DNA of 15,281 nucleotides from Tidjanibacter sp. (GTDB lineage Bacteria > Bacteroidota > Bacteroidia > Bacteroidales > Rikenellaceae). The stretch lies in NCBI GenBank assembly GCA_017379955.1, contig JAFNVE010000039.1, forward strand, positions 1-15,281, given 5' to 3'. Position numbers and translations under genes: made by a program. Within the stretch, counting starts at the first letter, position 1; each line of letters begins with the position of its first letter. A model generated the notes under the pieces. It saw only the letters and a list, made by a program, of their open reading frames with translations, had not been told where the DNA came from and made no database searches. Shown here piece after piece: positions 6,692 to 12,893 of the stretch.

Positions 6692-8701
6692 TTATAGTTT
6701 AGGCGTTAGTTCAATAAAAAATCCAAAATTCCTGCCCGGCATAGGGTGTGCCAATACCGACTCATACTCTATATCGAATAGGTTTTTCACCTCAAATCGC
6801 AAGGTTACATCTGCCCAAGATAGGCTCAGCGCGCGCGACAGCGAGAGGTCGTTCATCGCATAGGGCGGCACACTGCCTCCCGCCTCTGTGGTTGCCCCGT
6901 CGGTTGTGTAGCGGCGGCTGTAGTAGGCGAGTTTGTGGGCAAAGGACCACTCGCGCCACACCACCCTTGTCGATAGCGACGAGGAGAAGAGGGGCACATA
7001 GGGAAGTTGGTTTACCTTGCCGGTCGGAGCGTCGAGGTTGACCGAGCGGGTGTAGGCGGCCATACCATCTACCACAAGGCGAGCACCGCCAAGTCGTGCG
7101 GTGGCCGATAGTTTGCTCTCCGCACCGTAGCTGTGTACGCGGGTGTTGAGGGGTGTCCAGAAGCCCTGATGGGTGGGTCGCCAGAATATCCAGTTGTCGA
7201 TATGTGAGTCAAACCAAGTGGCCTCGCCACTCACCTCCACTGCCCCTAACTGCTTGGGCATAAGTTGCAAACCCGCATCCCAGGTAAATCCCTCCTCGGG
7301 CAACAGATTGGGGTTACCGCCCGGCACAAAGTAGAGATCGTTGAGGGTGGGCTGGCGATAGTTGCGCGTAGCCGAGGCTTTGAGCAACAGCCCTGTGCGG
7401 GGCAGCAGCGTGTACTCCACAAAGAGTGCGGGGATGGGTTGGGTCTTCTTGCCGTCATAACTCTCCAAGCGCAAATTTACTGCCGCACCAAACCTCTCCG
7501 TAGGTTTCCAGCGAGCAGCCAGAAAGAGCGAACTCTCCGCCCTCTGCGCCTCGAACTCCTTGCCCGAGGAGAGTGCCGCCACATCGCGACTCACCACCGA
7601 GGGGAGCGAAAAGGTGAGGTTACCCGAGAGGTGCCAAACGCTGCCAATGCCCACCTCAGCCTCCACCTGCGAGTGGAGCATATTGAGATAGGTGTGCGAC
7701 TCGACAGCACGATTCACCGTGCCGTTGCCGTTGTCGACATCGTAGGTGTAGAGCAGGTCGGTGTAGTTGTAGCCGAGGGCTGCCCCCATCTTCCAACCGC
7801 CAACGAGGTGCGACCACTGAGCCACGCTACGCAGTGAGCGGTCGTGTTGGTTGGCGCGGGTGAGGTTGTCGCCACGATAGTCGACCCCGAGGCGAGGTAC
7901 TCCGCGGTCGGTGTCGGCATACCATACCGACGAGTTAAATTGTCCCACACGGCGCGTCTTGTAAAATAACTCGCCGAGCAGATGTTTGTCGCGATAGTCG
8001 CCGTGGCGGTTGACATCTGTCGGGTGTGTGTAGCCCGTCAGGTTGCCCTCCGCGTCATATATCGGGTCGCCAACCTTGTTATGGTTGATATATGTGTAGT
8101 CGTTTTTGGAGGAGGTGTAGAGTCCGCGCAGTGAGAGTTGCAACTGCTCTGTGGCATAGGATGTGCGCAGGAAGGTGTCGTATGTAGAGTAGGAACTAAC
8201 TCCTTGTATCGCTTTTAGCGAAAAACCTTCCTCGGTAGGCTTGGTGGTGGTGAGTGCCACCGCACCGCCAAGTCCGCCACTGCTCTCCGCCAGCGAGCCT
8301 GCACCACTGAGCACCGAGGCATCGTCGATAAAGTAGGCGGGAATCTGCGAGAAGTCGACCATACCGAGCATTGGGGAGTTTAGTTTCAGCCCGTTCCAGG
8401 TTACCGAGGTGTGGGAGGGTGCTGTGCCTCGCACCGAGGCTGTTGCGAGGGTTGCTCGGCCGTAGGATTTGATAAAGACATTGCTCCCCACAGCCAGCGC
8501 ATCGGCAAGCGAGAGAGTTACATTTTCGCGTAGCACGGTGCTGTCCAGTCGCATACGCTGCACACCAATCTGGCTCAGCGGGCGCGACACGACAACCACC
8601 ACCGAGTCAATCTCGGTAGCGACCATCAGATTCTGCGCCCCCGCCCTGCCGCACAGCACAACGAGGAGCAAAAGAGTCAATATGTGACTACGCAATTTCA
8701 T
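6692..8701 (-). CDS. TonB-dependent outer-membrane receptor
   Basis: A 669-residue outer-membrane transporter. Residues 1-22 are a signal peptide ending GRAGA before QN. A TonB-box-like segment follows (IDSVVVVVSRP, about residues 32-42). The plug domain (about 50-155) shows SLADALAVGSNVFIKSYG, ATASVRGTAPSHTSVTWNGL and SSGGLGGAVALTT, the pattern seen in BtuB and siderophore receptors. A 22-strand barrel would fill the rest and ends with VKNLFDIEYESVLAHPMPGRN and a terminal FFIELTPKL. There is no N-terminal carboxypeptidase-regulatory-like domain and no SusD partner, so it is not a SusC-type polysaccharide receptor. Its size and plug resemble BtuB, but no room exists for a cobalamin riboswitch in the 73-bp upstream region, so I do not name the ligand. 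It heads an operon with the phosphodiesterase and glycosyltransferase genes. Confidence 0.9.
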   Translation of the reverse strand: MKLRSHILTLLLLVVLCGRAGAQNLMVATEIDSVVVVVSRPLSQIGVQRMRLDSTVLRENVTLSLADALAVGSNVFIKSYGRATLATASVRGTAPSHTSVTWNGLKLNSPMLGMVDFSQIPAYFIDDASVLSGAGSLAESSGGLGGAVALTTTKPTEEGFSLKAIQGVSSYSTYDTFLRTSYATEQLQLSLRGLYTSSKNDYTYINHNKVGDPIYDAEGNLTGYTHPTDVNRHGDYRDKHLLGELFYKTRRVGQFNSSVWYADTDRGVPRLGVDYRGDNLTRANQHDRSLRSVAQWSHLVGGWKMGAALGYNYTDLLYTYDVDNGNGTVNRAVESHTYLNMLHSQVEAEVGIGSVWHLSGNLTFSLPSVVSRDVAALSSGKEFEAQRAESSLFLAARWKPTERFGAAVNLRLESYDGKKTQPIPALFVEYTLLPRTGLLLKASATRNYRQPTLNDLYFVPGGNPNLLPEEGFTWDAGLQLMPKQLGAVEVSGEATWFDSHIDNWIFWRPTHQGFWTPLNTRVHSYGAESKLSATARLGGARLVVDGMAAYTRSVNLDAPTGKVNQLPYVPLFSSSLSTRVVWREWSFAHKLAYYSRRYTTDGATTEAGGSVPPYAMNDLSLSRALSLSWADVTLRFEVKNLFDIEYESVLAHPMPGRNFGFFIELTPKL

Positions 8702-8728
8702 TTGCTTACAAAAGTAGAAAAAAACAAG

Positions 8729-8760
8729 AAAAAATAGTACATTTGTGGCCTAAGAACCAA
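8729..8760 (-). promoter_or_regulatory. Candidate promoter of the receptor operon
   Basis: On the minus strand TTG (8758-8760) is followed after 21 bp by TATTTTTT (8729-8736), one mismatch from TAnnTTTG. It would give a leader of about 22 nt. A perfect TACTTTTG also occurs at 8709-8716, but it is so close to the ATG (8699-8701) that it would leave almost no leader. The sites overlap the pfkA promoter region. Confidence 0.3.
8738..8745 (+). promoter_or_regulatory. pfkA -7 promoter element
   Basis: TACATTTG at 8738-8745 is a perfect Bacteroidota -7 element. Transcription would begin near 8750 and leave a leader of about 25 nt before the pfkA ATG at 8775. No good -33 TTTG is present at the expected distance; that position falls in an A-rich tract shared with the divergent receptor promoter. 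Confidence 0.5.
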
Positions 8761-8774
8761 TCTAATCAAGAGAA

Positions 8775-9755
8775 ATGGCAAAAATTAACTGCATAGGTGT
8801 ACTCACCTCAGGAGGCGATGCTCCGGGTATGAACGCTGCTATCCGTGCCGTGACACGTGCGGCAATCTTCAATGGTTTTCAGGTTAAGGGCATTATGCGT
8901 GGTTACCGTGGCTTGGTATACAACGAGATTGTCCCCTTCCAGACCCAAAATGTGAGCAATATCATCCAGCAGGGTGGAACTATCTTAAAGACAGCACGTT
9001 GTAAGGAGTTTGCAACCCCCGAGGGTCGTAAGCAGGCGTATGATAATATGCGTGCGGCAGGTATCGATGCGTTGGTTGTTATCGGTGGCGACGGTACGCT
9101 GACCGGTGCGCGTGTCTTTGCCGAGGAGTTCGACGTACCCGTTGTGGGTCTGCCCGGCACTATCGACAACGACCTCTACGGCACCGATACCACCATCGGC
9201 TACGACACCGCACTCAATACCATTATGGATGCTGTGGATAAGATTCGCGACACCGCATCGTCGCACGAGCGACTCTTCTTCATCGAGGTTATGGGTCGCA
9301 GCAACGGCTTCCTGGCACTCAACGGCGCACTCGCCTCGGGTGCTGAGGCGGCTATCATCCCCGAGATGGTGACCACTATGGAGCAGCTCGACGAACTTAT
9401 CGACCACGGCTTCCGCAAGAGCAAGAATAGTAGTATCGTGCTTGTGGCTGAGAGCGAACTCACAGGCGGTGCTATGGGTGTTGCTCAGCACGTCAAGGAG
9501 AAGAATCCCCACTACGACACCCGCGTAACCATCCTCGGCCACTTGCAGCGTGGTGGCTCGCCCACCGCTGCCGACCGTATCTACGCAAGCCGTATGGGTC
9601 GCGCCTCGATTGATGCACTGATGGAGGGCCAGCGCAATGTGATGATCGGTATCAAGAACGACCAGATTGTCTATGTCCCCTTCACCAAGGCGATTCGTGA
9701 TGATAAGCCGATCAATCCTGCGTTGTTGGATACAATAAAGATTCTATCTATTTAA
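8775..9755 (+). CDS. pfkA: ATP-dependent 6-phosphofructokinase
   Basis: This 326-residue enzyme phosphorylates fructose 6-phosphate to fructose 1,6-bisphosphate, the committed step of glycolysis. [18 protein letters not shown] at residues 8-25 and [10 protein letters not shown] at 103-112 form the ATP site. Gly107 in GGDGT is the residue that favours ATP; pyrophosphate-dependent enzymes usually have Asp there. [12 protein letters not shown] carries the catalytic Asp131. [17 protein letters not shown] and [15 protein letters not shown] supply the sugar-phosphate and subunit-interface residues. The length matches the bacterial PfkA family. It stands alone as a single-gene transcript, divergent from the TonB-dependent receptor operon, and a 54-bp palindrome begins at its last base. 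Confidence 0.96.
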   Translation: MAKINCIGVLTSGGDAPGMNAAIRAVTRAAIFNGFQVKGIMRGYRGLVYNEIVPFQTQNVSNIIQQGGTILKTARCKEFATPEGRKQAYDNMRAAGIDALVVIGGDGTLTGARVFAEEFDVPVVGLPGTIDNDLYGTDTTIGYDTALNTIMDAVDKIRDTASSHERLFFIEVMGRSNGFLALNGALASGAEAAIIPEMVTTMEQLDELIDHGFRKSKNSSIVLVAESELTGGAMGVAQHVKEKNPHYDTRVTILGHLQRGGSPTAADRIYASRMGRASIDALMEGQRNVMIGIKNDQIVYVPFTKAIRDDKPINPALLDTIKILSI

Positions 9756-9808
9756 GATGTAAAACAAACAGAGAGTGGTATATACCACTCTCTGTTTGTT
9801 TTACATCT
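9755..9808. terminator. 54-bp perfect palindrome at the pfkA stop, likely terminator
   Basis: The two 27-bp halves are exact reverse complements with no spacer, centred at 9781/9782. The left half starts at the last base of the pfkA TAA and runs AGATGTAAAACAAACAGAGA then GTGGTAT. The core GAGAGTGGTA/TACCACTCTC stem is followed by TGTTTGTTTT, so it works as an intrinsic terminator on the plus strand and, by symmetry, on the minus strand. The unspaced perfect symmetry is far beyond what termination needs. Confidence 0.85.
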
Positions 9809-9810
9809 CT

Positions 9811-9982
9811 CTAAACCCTCAGTAAGGTAAATACCCTAATACCTCTACTCACCACCTCGACACCTGCCTGCTCCGCAGGCAATTGCAAGCCTGACCCACC
9901 CCCAAGCCCCCGCCTCGGCGGGGGATGTGTCCCGAGGCTTTGCCTCGGGCGAAATTGCGGGTACGACCGATTGAGGGTTTAG
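9811..9982. repeat. GC-hairpin island with 11-bp inverted ends
   Basis: CTAAACCCTCA (9811-9821) and TGAGGGTTTAG (9972-9982) are perfect inverted repeats enclosing 172 bp in total. Inside are three GC-rich hairpins in a row: GCCTGC/GCAGGC (9866-9880), CCCCCGCC/GGCGGGGG (9907-9924) and CCCGAGGC/GCCTCGGG (9931-9949). The direct repeat CGGGTACGACCG (9958-9969) and CGGGCACGACCG (9990-10001) straddles its right end. No coding potential is visible. It could be a non-autonomous repeat element or a cluster of transcription-end structures. No flanking target duplication is obvious. Confidence 0.45.
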
Positions 9983-10020
9983 GAAGTAGCGGGCACGACC
10001 GTTTTCTGTTGATATTATTT

Positions 10021-10100
10021 TTAGGGAGCGTTAAGGAGCGTTAAGGAGTTTAAAGATTATCCCTAAATTCACTAAACTCACTAAACTCCCTAAATTCCCT
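10021..10100. repeat. Mirrored nonamer array 1
   Basis: The left part repeats TTAGGGAGCG, TTAAGGAGCG, TTAAGGAGT and TTAAAGATT (10021-10058). The right part repeats CCCTAAATT, CACTAAACT, CACTAAACT and CCCTAAATT (10061-10096) and ends in CCCT. Most units are exactly 9 bp, the first two 10. The right half is roughly the reverse complement of the left, so the whole can fold into an imperfect hairpin centred near 10059. Confidence 0.7.
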
Positions 10101-10107
10101 CTTGCAT

Positions 10108-10171
10108 ATTGGGCTTATTAGGCTTATTGGGCCTATCATAATAAGCCCAATAGGCCCGATAGGCCCAATAG
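10108..10171. repeat. Mirrored nonamer array 2
   Basis: Three 9-bp units (ATTGGGCTT, ATTAGGCTT, ATTGGGCCT; 10108-10134), a 6-bp centre (ATCATA), then three complementary 9-bp units (ATAAGCCCA, ATAGGCCCG, ATAGGCCCA; 10141-10167) and ATAG. The halves pair with only wobble or single mismatches, giving a ~28-bp stem. The unit differs from array 1 but has the same length and mirrored plan. Confidence 0.75.
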
Positions 10172-10201
10172 TTTTTATCAAGTTCCCCATAACCCCCCAA
10201 T

Positions 10202-10243
10202 AAAAAAACCTGAGAGCAATGTCGAATTGCTCTCACTTTTTTT
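10202..10243. terminator. Bidirectional terminator-like hairpin between arrays
   Basis: TGAGAGCAAT (10211-10220) pairs perfectly with ATTGCTCTCA (10226-10235) around GTCGA. Seven A residues precede it (10202-10208) and seven T residues follow (10237-10243), so it has terminator form on both strands. No gene ends near it. Confidence 0.75.
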
Positions 10244-10512
10244 GATAGGGCTAATAGGGCGGATAGGAGTAATAGGAATTATGAGAATTATGGGAATTTA
10301 GTGAGTTTAAGGAGTTTAAGGATTGTCCCTATGTTCCTTAAATTCTCTAAACTCTCTAAACTCCCTAATCTTTCTCCTTTCTCCTTTCTCCTTTCCTATT
10401 ATTCCTATTGGCCCTAATCTCCCTACACTTCTTAGCCTCCCAAATTTCCTGTTACTCCTATAATTCCCATAGTTCCCATAACTCCCATAACTCCCAAAAC
10501 TCTCTCCCCTCC
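10244..10512. repeat. Long mirrored nonamer array 3
   Basis: From 10244 to 10369 fourteen consecutive units keep a strict 9-bp phase. Nine are purine-biased (GATAGGGCT, AATAGGGCG, GATAGGAGT, AATAGGAAT ... TTAAGGAGT, TTAAGGATT), then five are pyrimidine-biased (GTCCCTATG ... CTCCCTAAT). A CTTTCTC heptamer tract interrupts at about 10370-10394. From 10396 to 10512 thirteen more 9-bp units keep phase (CTATTATTC, CTATTGGCC ... CATAGTTCC, CATAACTCC, CATAACTCC ... CTCCCCTCC). The pyrimidine side is the approximate reverse complement of the purine side. Units drift in sequence while period is kept exactly. Confidence 0.75.
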
Positions 10513-10519
10513 CTAAAAC

Positions 10520-10557
10520 AAAAGTTGTCTGTAATCCTGAGATAACAGACAACTTTT
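10520..10557. terminator. Hairpin downstream of the efp side, terminator-like
   Basis: The arm 10520-10532 (AAAAGTTGTCTGT) pairs perfectly over 13 bp with 10545-10557 around a 12-nt loop, and the arms carry A and T runs at the base. It can act in either direction. For the minus-strand efp transcript it would be a distal terminator about 210 bp after the stop codon. Confidence 0.6.
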
Positions 10558-10679
10558 TGAATTTTGGGCTTCGTGCAGCGAGGCTGCCCGCAGGCGTCAC
10601 AGACGCTTTTCTATTTAGCCGCAACACACTTAATACCCACAACCCAAAAAAAAGTCATATGATTGAGGGAATTTTAGGC

Positions 10680-10740
10680 GGGCTGGTTTCTGAGGTTGCG
10701 CGCATACTTGAAGTATGTAAGCAATCTCGGAAGCCAGCCC
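10680..10740. repeat. 61-nt near-continuous hairpin after efp
   Basis: GGGCTGG (10680-10686) pairs with CCAGCCC (10734-10740). Pairing continues inward through TTTC/GAAG, TGAG/CTCG, GTTGC/GCAAT and CATAC/GTATG (10703-10707 with 10713-10717) to a TTGAA loop. There are a few G-T wobbles and one small internal mismatch near 10700/10720. It begins 31 bp past the efp stop on the minus strand. No strong T-run follows directly, so it may protect the efp 3' end or be a structured RNA or repeat rather than a plain terminator. Confidence 0.6.
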
Positions 10741-10770
10741 AACACCAAATTCACCAATCAGATGGCTTTT

Positions 10771-11340
10771 TTACTTGATGCGCTCGTAGTACTCGCGGGT
10801 GCGGGTATCAACACGAATCTTATCGCCGGTGTTGATGAAGAGGGGTACCTTGATGGTTGCGCCGGTGTTCACGGTTGCGGGCTTGAGCGAGTTGGTCGAA
10901 GCGGTATCGCCACGCACGCCGGGCTCGGTGTAGGTAACCTCCATATCGATGATGGGGGGCAACTCAGCGGTGAGTGCGGTCTCCTTCTCGGTGTGGAACA
11001 TAACCTCCAAGGTCTGGCCGTCGGTCATCAGGTCGACGTTGTTAATCAAATCCTTAGGAATAGTAATCTCCTCGAAGGTCTCCATATGCATCAAGTGGAT
11101 GCCGAGGTCGTCCTCGTAGGTGAACTGATAGGGGCGACGCTCAACGCGAACGGGCTCAATACGCTCACTTACCGACGAATAGGTCTTGTCGAGTACGCGA
11201 CCATTTTCGAGGTTTTTCAATTTGGTACGGATGAAAGCGGGGCCTTTACCAGGCTTTACGTGCTGGAAATCAACAACAAGGAAAGTCTTGTTGTCCATGT
11301 CGATGCACATACCGATTTTGATATCAGATGCTGTTGCCAT
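10771..11340 (-). CDS. efp: Translation elongation factor P
   Basis: EF-P enters the ribosomal E site and relieves stalling at consecutive prolines. At 189 residues it has the full family length. The N-terminal KOW-like domain reads SDIKIGMCIDMDNKTFLVVDFQHVKPGKGPAF, with the loop Lys32 (PGKG) at the position modified in many EF-Ps. The modification enzyme is not in this window. The two OB domains follow, with TFEEITIPKDLI and the C-terminal signature-like stretch ATVNTGATIKVPLFINTGDKIRVDTRTREY. The gene has its own strong promoter 105-135 bp upstream and stands alone, although no terminator separates it from the DUF5723-like gene above, so read-through is possible. Confidence 0.96.
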   Translation of the reverse strand: MATASDIKIGMCIDMDNKTFLVVDFQHVKPGKGPAFIRTKLKNLENGRVLDKTYSSVSERIEPVRVERRPYQFTYEDDLGIHLMHMETFEEITIPKDLINNVDLMTDGQTLEVMFHTEKETALTAELPPIIDMEVTYTEPGVRGDTASTNSLKPATVNTGATIKVPLFINTGDKIRVDTRTREYYERIK

Positions 11341-11444
11341 TGTGTGTGATTTTTATTATTTTAAACTTTGTTTTCGTTCTACTCCAACGCGTCATACCTC
11401 TTAGTATATGCAAGATATAGATTATCTTTTGGTATAACGGCGTG

Positions 11445-11475
11445 CAAAAATACTCTTTTCCTGCTTAATTACAAA
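11445..11475 (-). promoter_or_regulatory. efp promoter (near-perfect Bacteroides consensus)
   Basis: On the minus strand TTTG (11472-11475) is separated by 19 bp from TATTTTTG (11445-11452), matching both elements of the Bacteroidota primary sigma consensus. Transcription would start near 11440 and leave a leader of about 100 nt before the efp ATG at 11340. This is the clearest promoter in the window. Confidence 0.8.
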
Positions 11476-11492
11476 CTCTTATGTTTCAAATT

Positions 11493-12857
11493 TTAGTATT
11501 TCGAGCGTGCCAAAGGCACCGAAACACCGAAATAGAGGTTGAGTTTGTTTTGGCTGACGGGCACAAACTGAGGGGTTACCTCCTTAATCATATAGTCGGT
11601 ACCCACAAAGATATTGATCCACGAGGGGTGGAAGTTGAGAGCCAGACCGAAGGTCTCCGCACCACGCATCTCCGCGCCAAACGAGGAGTAGGTAGCCGAT
11701 GCCGAGAGCCAGCGGGTGGGGGTCAGCGTAGCCGCCAGGGTGAGTTCCGAGGTGTTGTAGAGTTCGCGCATCGCCAGGTTATAGACAACGCCCACCGAGA
11801 AGATATCGCTAATCAGTGGCACCTCTGCGCCCAGCACCACATTGCTGGTCAGCTTGGTCGAGAGGTCTTCGGAGGCGGTAGGCTTGAACTGTACAAAGTC
11901 GGCAAACTCAACGCCCTCCATAGGGTTGGTTGTTGCGCCCGAGCCAATCTCTGCACCTGTGTAGGTATAACTGCCGCTTGCCACACCGCTCTGGATATTC
12001 TCAGCACTCCACTTCATAAAGCCGAGGTTGAGCACCGATGCCGAGAGGGTTGCAAAGCCGAGGTCGTAGGTAGCACCCAGGTCGATAGCCATACCCGAGC
12101 CGGACATCTGCTCAGGCATAGCGAACTCGATACCCTCAAAGTCCCACGCACTATTGTCGCCTGTCGGGATATGGAGGCCGTTCATCGCCACATTTGCCAC
12201 ACCGCGCGAGTTGATAACCCACGCATCCTCGTTCATAGCGAGGTCGAACTGGTCGAAGTTCATCTGAGCGTAGCCCAGACCTGCAATAAACTTACCACGC
12301 AGACCGAGTGTGAAGCCCTTGAAGAGTTCGCGCGAGTAGCCCAGAGCCGCCTCGGCAGTGGCTGTTGCGTTGAGTTTAGTGCCTGCCAGCGAGTAGGTCT
12401 GACCCGCCTTGCTGTTCTTCAACAGGTCGAAGAGTTCGTAGGGGAGGTTAGCCTGCACATCGGTCTTGACATCCACATCGAGTGTCACGAAGCCACGGCC
12501 GACATAAGTACCTATGCCCAGAATCTTGGTGTTCACACCTGCATTGAGGGTGTTGTCACCCTTGTTAAGTGTCGAGAGGAACTGCTCTGCATCCACGCTC
12601 GAGTGGAGGAACGACACCAACTCGCCTTCGTGCGGATAGAAGAGGTTGTCGACAGTCAGGCTGTTGGAGATGAACTTTGCATTTGTTCCGCCCACTGCGG
12701 GGAGTGACACATAGCCACGCAAGGGACGAAATGCGGGATTCAGTTCGCCACGGAAAGTCGAACCGGGCATAAAGTATGAGGAGGTGAGTTGGCCAAAGGC
12801 CGAGATGCTCATAAGGCTTGCGCCGAGCACCAATACTACTCGTTTGAATCTATTCAT
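11493..12857 (-). CDS. DUF5723-like outer-membrane protein
   Basis: A 454-residue secreted protein with a signal peptide over residues 1-22 (ends SISAFG before Q). The mature start LTSSYFMPGSTFRGELNPAFRP is typical of a Bacteroidota family in which an early N-P-A-F motif opens a long beta-barrel-like protein. Alternating strands run through the sequence (FVTLDVDVKTDVQANLP, FTLGLRGKFIAGLGYAQ, SGMAIDLGATYDLGFATLSA, VVLGAEVPL) and the C-terminus ends LNLYFGVSVPL. The role of the family is unknown; an outer-membrane location is inferred from signal peptide and strand pattern. It follows the lipoprotein gene by 36 bp on the same strand and they are probably one transcript. The DUF5723 label is by recognition and should be treated as likely, not certain. 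Confidence 0.72.
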   Translation of the reverse strand: MNRFKRVVLVLGASLMSISAFGQLTSSYFMPGSTFRGELNPAFRPLRGYVSLPAVGGTNAKFISNSLTVDNLFYPHEGELVSFLHSSVDAEQFLSTLNKGDNTLNAGVNTKILGIGTYVGRGFVTLDVDVKTDVQANLPYELFDLLKNSKAGQTYSLAGTKLNATATAEAALGYSRELFKGFTLGLRGKFIAGLGYAQMNFDQFDLAMNEDAWVINSRGVANVAMNGLHIPTGDNSAWDFEGIEFAMPEQMSGSGMAIDLGATYDLGFATLSASVLNLGFMKWSAENIQSGVASGSYTYTGAEIGSGATTNPMEGVEFADFVQFKPTASEDLSTKLTSNVVLGAEVPLISDIFSVGVVYNLAMRELYNTSELTLAATLTPTRWLSASATYSSFGAEMRGAETFGLALNFHPSWINIFVGTDYMIKEVTPQFVPVSQNKLNLYFGVSVPLARSKY

Positions 12858-12893
12858 ATTTCTATAATAAAATTGAGTTGTTCTGTCTGTGGA

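Noticed and set aside
8702..8774. Cobalamin riboswitch upstream of a BtuB-like receptor
   Set aside because: The intergenic region is only 73 bp, A/T-rich and lacks any B12-box-like sequence or room for the ~200-nt aptamer.
10021..10512. CRISPR array
   Set aside because: Units are 9 bp, contiguous and without spacers, and no cas gene is nearby.
10316..10642. A 108-codon minus-strand open frame with tripeptide repeats such as GSY-GSY-GNY-GNY and REF-REF
   Set aside because: The tripeptide periodicity is a direct result of the 9-bp DNA repeats. The start lacks a ribosome binding site, the frame crosses a terminator-like hairpin, and the unit sequence drifts at all codon positions.
10680..10746. 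Integron attC-like site (the hairpin ends in GCCCAAC, which fits RYYYAAC)
   Set aside because: The opposite end lacks the complementary GTTRRRY core, the stem is too continuous, and there is no integrase or cassette gene.
11481..12707. A 408-codon plus-strand open frame opposite the DUF5723-like gene
   Set aside because: It is antisense to a gene with signal peptide and clear strand pattern, its translation is rich in His, Cys, Arg and Val with no recognisable domain, and it has no ribosome binding site.
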